Shown in pieces: positions 61,548 to 64,000 of a stretch of 64,000 bases of DNA (positions are counted from its first letter, which is position 1; each line of letters opens with the position of its first letter). The position numbers and the translations under genes are program-made. The stretch is from positions 3,267,501 to 3,331,500 of the forward strand of contig NZ_CP130630.1 in the NCBI RefSeq assembly GCF_030551255.1. Direction: 5' to 3'. Below the pieces are notes generated by a model, which saw nothing but the letters and a program-made list of their open reading frames with translations, had not been told where the DNA came from and searched no databases. Source of the DNA: Streptomyces sp. NL15-2K (GTDB lineage Bacteria > Actinomycetota > Actinomycetes > Streptomycetales > Streptomycetaceae).

Positions 61548-62330
61548 GTGCTTGTCCTGCTGCCGCCCTCCGAAGGCAAGGCGCCCTCCGGCCGTGGCGC
61601 CCCCCTGAGACTGGAGTCGCTGTCGCTGCCGGGGCTCACCGAGGCCCGTGGGGCCGTGCTCGACGAGCTGGTCGAACTGTGCGTGGGCGACGAGGGCAAG
61701 GCACGCGAGGTGCTCGGGCTGAGCGAGGGGCTGCGGGGCGAGGTCGCGAAGAACGCGGAGTTGCGGACGGCGGGCGCGCGGCCCGCCGGGGAGATCTACA
61801 CGGGTGTGCTGTACGACGCCCTCGACCTGGCCTCTCTCGACGCGGCCGCGAAACGGCGGGCCTCCCGCTCCCTGCTCGTGTTCTCGGGGTTGTGGGGTGC
61901 GGTCCGGGTGACGGACCGGATCCCGTCGTACCGCTGCTCGATGGGGGTGAGGCTGCCCGGGCTCGGGGCGCTGGGCACGCACTGGCGTACGCCGATGGCG
62001 GCGGCGCTGCCCGAGGCGGCCGGGGGCGGGCTGCTGCTGGACCTGCGGCCCTCCGCCTACGCGGCGGCGTGGAAGCCGAAGGGCGAGGTCGCGGGGCGGA
62101 CGGCGACCGTACGGGTGCTGCACGCGCCGACGCGGAAGGTGGTCAGCCACTTCAACAAGGCGACGAAGGGGCGGATCGTCCGCAGTCTGCTGTCGGCCGG
62201 GGCCGCTCCCAAGGGTCCGGCGGAGCTGGTGGAGGCGCTGCGGGATCTCGGGTACGTCGTGGAGGCTCAGGCCCCCGCGGGGGCGGGGAAGGCGTGGGCG
62301 CTGGATGTGTTGGTGACGGAGGTCCACTGA
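61548..62330 (+). CDS. yaaA: YaaA-family peroxide stress protein
   Basis: A 260-residue YaaA/DUF328 protein: the family hallmark PPSEGK occurs at the N-terminus ([12 protein letters not shown]), followed by [28 protein letters not shown] and [13 protein letters not shown]. YaaA lowers free iron during peroxide stress in E. coli. GTG 61548 follows AAGGAGATC. Confidence 0.92.
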   Translation: MLVLLPPSEGKAPSGRGAPLRLESLSLPGLTEARGAVLDELVELCVGDEGKAREVLGLSEGLRGEVAKNAELRTAGARPAGEIYTGVLYDALDLASLDAAAKRRASRSLLVFSGLWGAVRVTDRIPSYRCSMGVRLPGLGALGTHWRTPMAAALPEAAGGGLLLDLRPSAYAAAWKPKGEVAGRTATVRVLHAPTRKVVSHFNKATKGRIVRSLLSAGAAPKGPAELVEALRDLGYVVEAQAPAGAGKAWALDVLVTEVH

Positions 62331-62351
62331 GGCCGTTGCATTGCCACTGCA

Positions 62352-62366
62352 TTGCATTATATGCAA
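62352..62366. promoter_or_regulatory. Perfect palindrome upstream of the KDPG aldolase gene
   Basis: TTGCAT-TAT-ATGCAA is a perfect inverted repeat. Two further TTGCAT-like half sites precede it (TTGCAT at 62337). It is 44 bases before the start and overlaps a possible -10 (TATATG), so it looks like an operator for a GntR- or LacI-type regulator not in the window. Confidence 0.55.
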
Positions 62367-62409
62367 CACCCTTTGCGCATGCTGCGCGTGGGCGGGCAGG
62401 ATGAGGGCC

Positions 62410-63045
62410 ATGACCTCATCGCTGCTGGATCTCGCGCCCGTTGTCCCGGTGGTCGTCGTCGAGGACCTCACCGACGCCGTGCCGCTCGCCCGGGCGCTGG
62501 TCGCGGGTGGGCTGCCCGCGATCGAGGTGACGTTGCGGACGCCGGTCGCGGTGGACGCGATCCGGGCGATCGCGGCGGAGGTGCCGGATGCGGTGGTCGG
62601 GGCGGGCACGGTCGTCACGCCGGCGCAGGTGAGCGAGGTCGTGGCGGCGGGCGCGCGCTTTCTGGTCAGCCCGGGCTGGACGGACGTACTGCTGGAGGCG
62701 ATGCGGGCGTCGGGGGTGCCGTTCCTGCCGGGGGTGTCGACCACGTCCGAGGTGGTGGCGCTCCTTGAGCGCGGGGTGCGGGAGATGAAGTTCTTCCCGG
62801 CCGAGGCGGCGGGCGGTACGGCGTATCTGAAGTCGCTGGCCGGGCCGCTGCCGCAGGCGCGCTTCTGCCCGACCGGAGGCATCGGACCGGACTCCGCGCC
62901 GGAGTACCTGGCGCTGCCCAACGTCGCCTGTGTGGGCGGGACCTGGATGCTGCCGAAGGACGCGGTCGCCGGCCGTGACTGGGGGCGCGTCGAGGCGCTG
63001 GCCCGGGCGGCGGCCGGACTCAGCGCAGGTGGGACGTGTCGTTGA
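62410..63045 (+). CDS. eda: 2-dehydro-3-deoxyphosphogluconate (KDPG) aldolase family
   Basis: A 211-residue class I aldolase. The catalytic Glu is in [11 protein letters not shown] and the Schiff-base Lys in [12 protein letters not shown]; the phosphate site [12 protein letters not shown] is intact. It splits KDPG or KHG to pyruvate plus glyceraldehyde 3-phosphate or glyoxylate. ATG 62410 follows GATGAGGG. Its 3' end overlaps the convergent phosphatase gene by 26 bases. Confidence 0.9.
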   Translation: MTSSLLDLAPVVPVVVVEDLTDAVPLARALVAGGLPAIEVTLRTPVAVDAIRAIAAEVPDAVVGAGTVVTPAQVSEVVAAGARFLVSPGWTDVLLEAMRASGVPFLPGVSTTSEVVALLERGVREMKFFPAEAAGGTAYLKSLAGPLPQARFCPTGGIGPDSAPEYLALPNVACVGGTWMLPKDAVAGRDWGRVEALARAAAGLSAGGTCR

Positions 63046-64000
63046 AGAGGCGGACGCTGGCGTTGCCGTCCGCGTAGTACGCCACCGCCGACAGCGAGGC
63101 CGCCGACAGTTCCATGCGGAACAGGGACTCGGGCGGGGCGCCGAGGGCGAGTCGTACGAACGTCTTGATCGGGGTGACGTGGGTGACGAGCAGGACCGTG
63201 CGGCCCGCGTACGCCGCGATCAGCTTGTCGCGGGTGGCGGCGATGCGGGTGGCCGTGGCGGTGAAGCTCTCGCCGCCACCGGTGGGCTGGGCGTCCGGGT
63301 CGGCCAGCCACGTGGTCAGGTCGTCGGGATAGCGTTCGCGCACCTCGGCGAAGGTGAGCCCCTCCCAGGCGCCGAAGTCGGTCTCGCGCAGGCCGTCGTC
63401 GAGGGTGACCTCGAGGCCGAGACGGGCGGCGACGATGCCGGCGGTCTCGCGGGTACGGGCGAGGGGGGAGGCGACGACCTCCTGGATCGTGCCGCGCCTG
63501 GCCAGCGCCGCGGCGACCCGCTCGGCCTGCTCCCGGCCGACGTCGGAGAGGGCCGGGTCGGTGCCGCCACTGCCCGAGAACCGCTTCTGCGGGGTCAGCG
63601 GGGTCTCACCGTGCCGGAGCAGTACGAAGGTCGCGGGCGCGCCCATGTCGGCGGGCGCCCACCCGGGCGACGAGGCCACGGTACGCGCGGCGCGCACATC
63701 GGCGTCGGCTTTGGTGGCGGCTTTGACGCCGGCTTTGGCGTCGGCTTTGGCGTCGGCTTTGGCGTCGGCTTTGGCGTCGGCTTTGGCGTCGGTTTTGGCG
63801 GCGGTTTTGGCGGCGGGAACGGAGGAATCAGCAGTCTCAGCTGCCGCACCAGCCTCAGCGGACTCAGCCGCCGTCCCTCGCCCACCCGCCATGGCCGCCC
63901 GCGCCCGTGCCGCGCCCGCCGTGGCGTCGCCCGGAGGGCCCGACGGCTCGGGAGTCGCGGTCCTCGCGGCGCGCGTGTCCAGGTCCGCCTTCGACGTCGA
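63020..64000 (-). CDS. Bifunctional RNase HI/acid phosphatase, C-terminal part (cut by the window edge)
   Basis: The visible part ends with a histidine phosphatase (PGAM-like) domain: [19 protein letters not shown] (RHG catalytic motif), [11 protein letters not shown], and the second His in [12 protein letters not shown]. Upstream the frame stays open to the edge with no convincing start, through a long Ala/Lys/Asp-rich linker. This layout matches actinobacterial RNase HI-phosphatase fusions (Rv2228c/SCO2299 type), whose RNase H half would lie beyond 64000. An internal ATG at 63892 lacks a reason to be the start. Confidence 0.85.
   Translation of the reverse strand, partial: STSKADLDTRAARTATPEPSGPPGDATAGAARARAAMAGGRGTAAESAEAGAAAETADSSVPAAKTAAKTDAKADAKADAKADAKADAKAGVKAATKADADVRAARTVASSPGWAPADMGAPATFVLLRHGETPLTPQKRFSGSGGTDPALSDVGREQAERVAAALARRGTIQEVVASPLARTRETAGIVAARLGLEVTLDDGLRETDFGAWEGLTFAEVRERYPDDLTTWLADPDAQPTGGGESFTATATRIAATRDKLIAAYAGRTVLLVTHVTPIKTFVRLALGAPPESLFRMELSAASLSAVAYYADGNASVRLFNDTSHLR
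63707..63814. repeat. In-frame 12-bp tandem repeat encoding a (KADA)n linker
   Basis: GGCTTTGGCGTC repeats head to tail, with five near-identical units (63731-63790) flanked by four degenerate ones. On the coding strand it encodes repeated Lys-Ala-Asp-Ala units between the two enzymatic domains. Being a multiple of 3, copy number can change without shifting the frame. Confidence 0.9.

Noticed and set aside
63595..63885. Proline/lysine-rich 96-codon frame opposite the RNase H linker
   Set aside because: A (PKPT)n shadow of the 12-bp repeat in another frame; the phosphatase frame is the one with catalytic motifs.

Overview
The window looks like the chromosome of a Streptomyces or close relative. 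GC is very high with G/C-biased third codon positions, GTG and TTG starts are frequent, 4-bp ATGA/GTGA overlaps are common, and an actinobacterial class A RNase P RNA gene and a truncated IS701-type transposase are present. About the first 57 kb reads as strain-specific accessory DNA (catabolism, transport, regulators, pseudogenes). From rnpB (about 57.2 kb) to the right edge the genes look like conserved Streptomyces core (rnpB, EamA, AraC, Uma2, MerR, YaaA, KDPG aldolase, RNase H/acid phosphatase).

Left edge (1-1000): a 53-codon minus-strand ORF with a strong ribosome binding site and a downstream hairpin, resembling a precursor peptide whose partner genes would lie outside the window, followed by a broken IS701 transposase.

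Catabolic island (1.0-29.5 kb): a degenerate M20-like protein, a Dabb/extradiol dioxygenase fusion, a two-subunit Rieske oxygenase, ferredoxin, ferredoxin reductase, an IclR regulator, cupin, HpaI-type aldolase, amidohydrolase and FAH-family hydrolase. These are followed by a SnoaL/VOC pair, an aldo-keto reductase, a nucleoside/BMP-type ABC importer, flavin reductase, a second (deaminase-like) amidohydrolase, two alcohol dehydrogenases, an aldehyde dehydrogenase, a PucR regulator, a self-sufficient P450 fused to a phthalate-dioxygenase-type reductase, and an acetamidase/formamidase. The gene set implies uptake of a nitrogen-containing aromatic compound, P450 oxidation, alcohol to aldehyde to acid oxidation, ring dihydroxylation, extradiol cleavage and hydrolysis/aldol cleavage. 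A shared operator-like motif (ATRCGAGAYGGYRTC) occurs before at least four transcription units, suggesting one IclR regulon.

Middle (29.5-39 kb): GPP34 protein, a metallo-hydrolase remnant, a LysR regulator ending at a 225-bp MITE with perfect 28-bp inverted ends, nitronate monooxygenase, an MHS transporter and a four-gene sugar-type ABC transporter/serine hydrolase operon. 39-50 kb: two DUF1269-like paralogues with near-identical promoters, a TetR remnant that lost its recognition helix, a membrane protein, an AKR-TetR-drug efflux operon, a glycosyltransferase, a carotenoid oxygenase and an alpha/beta hydrolase. 50-57 kb: a LuxR-PucR pair, a field of gene remnants with a 38-bp tandem duplication, and an MFS/DapA-like/MocR group.

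Right end (57-64 kb): rnpB overlaps the 3' end of the EamA transporter reading frame. The final gene is cut by the window edge.
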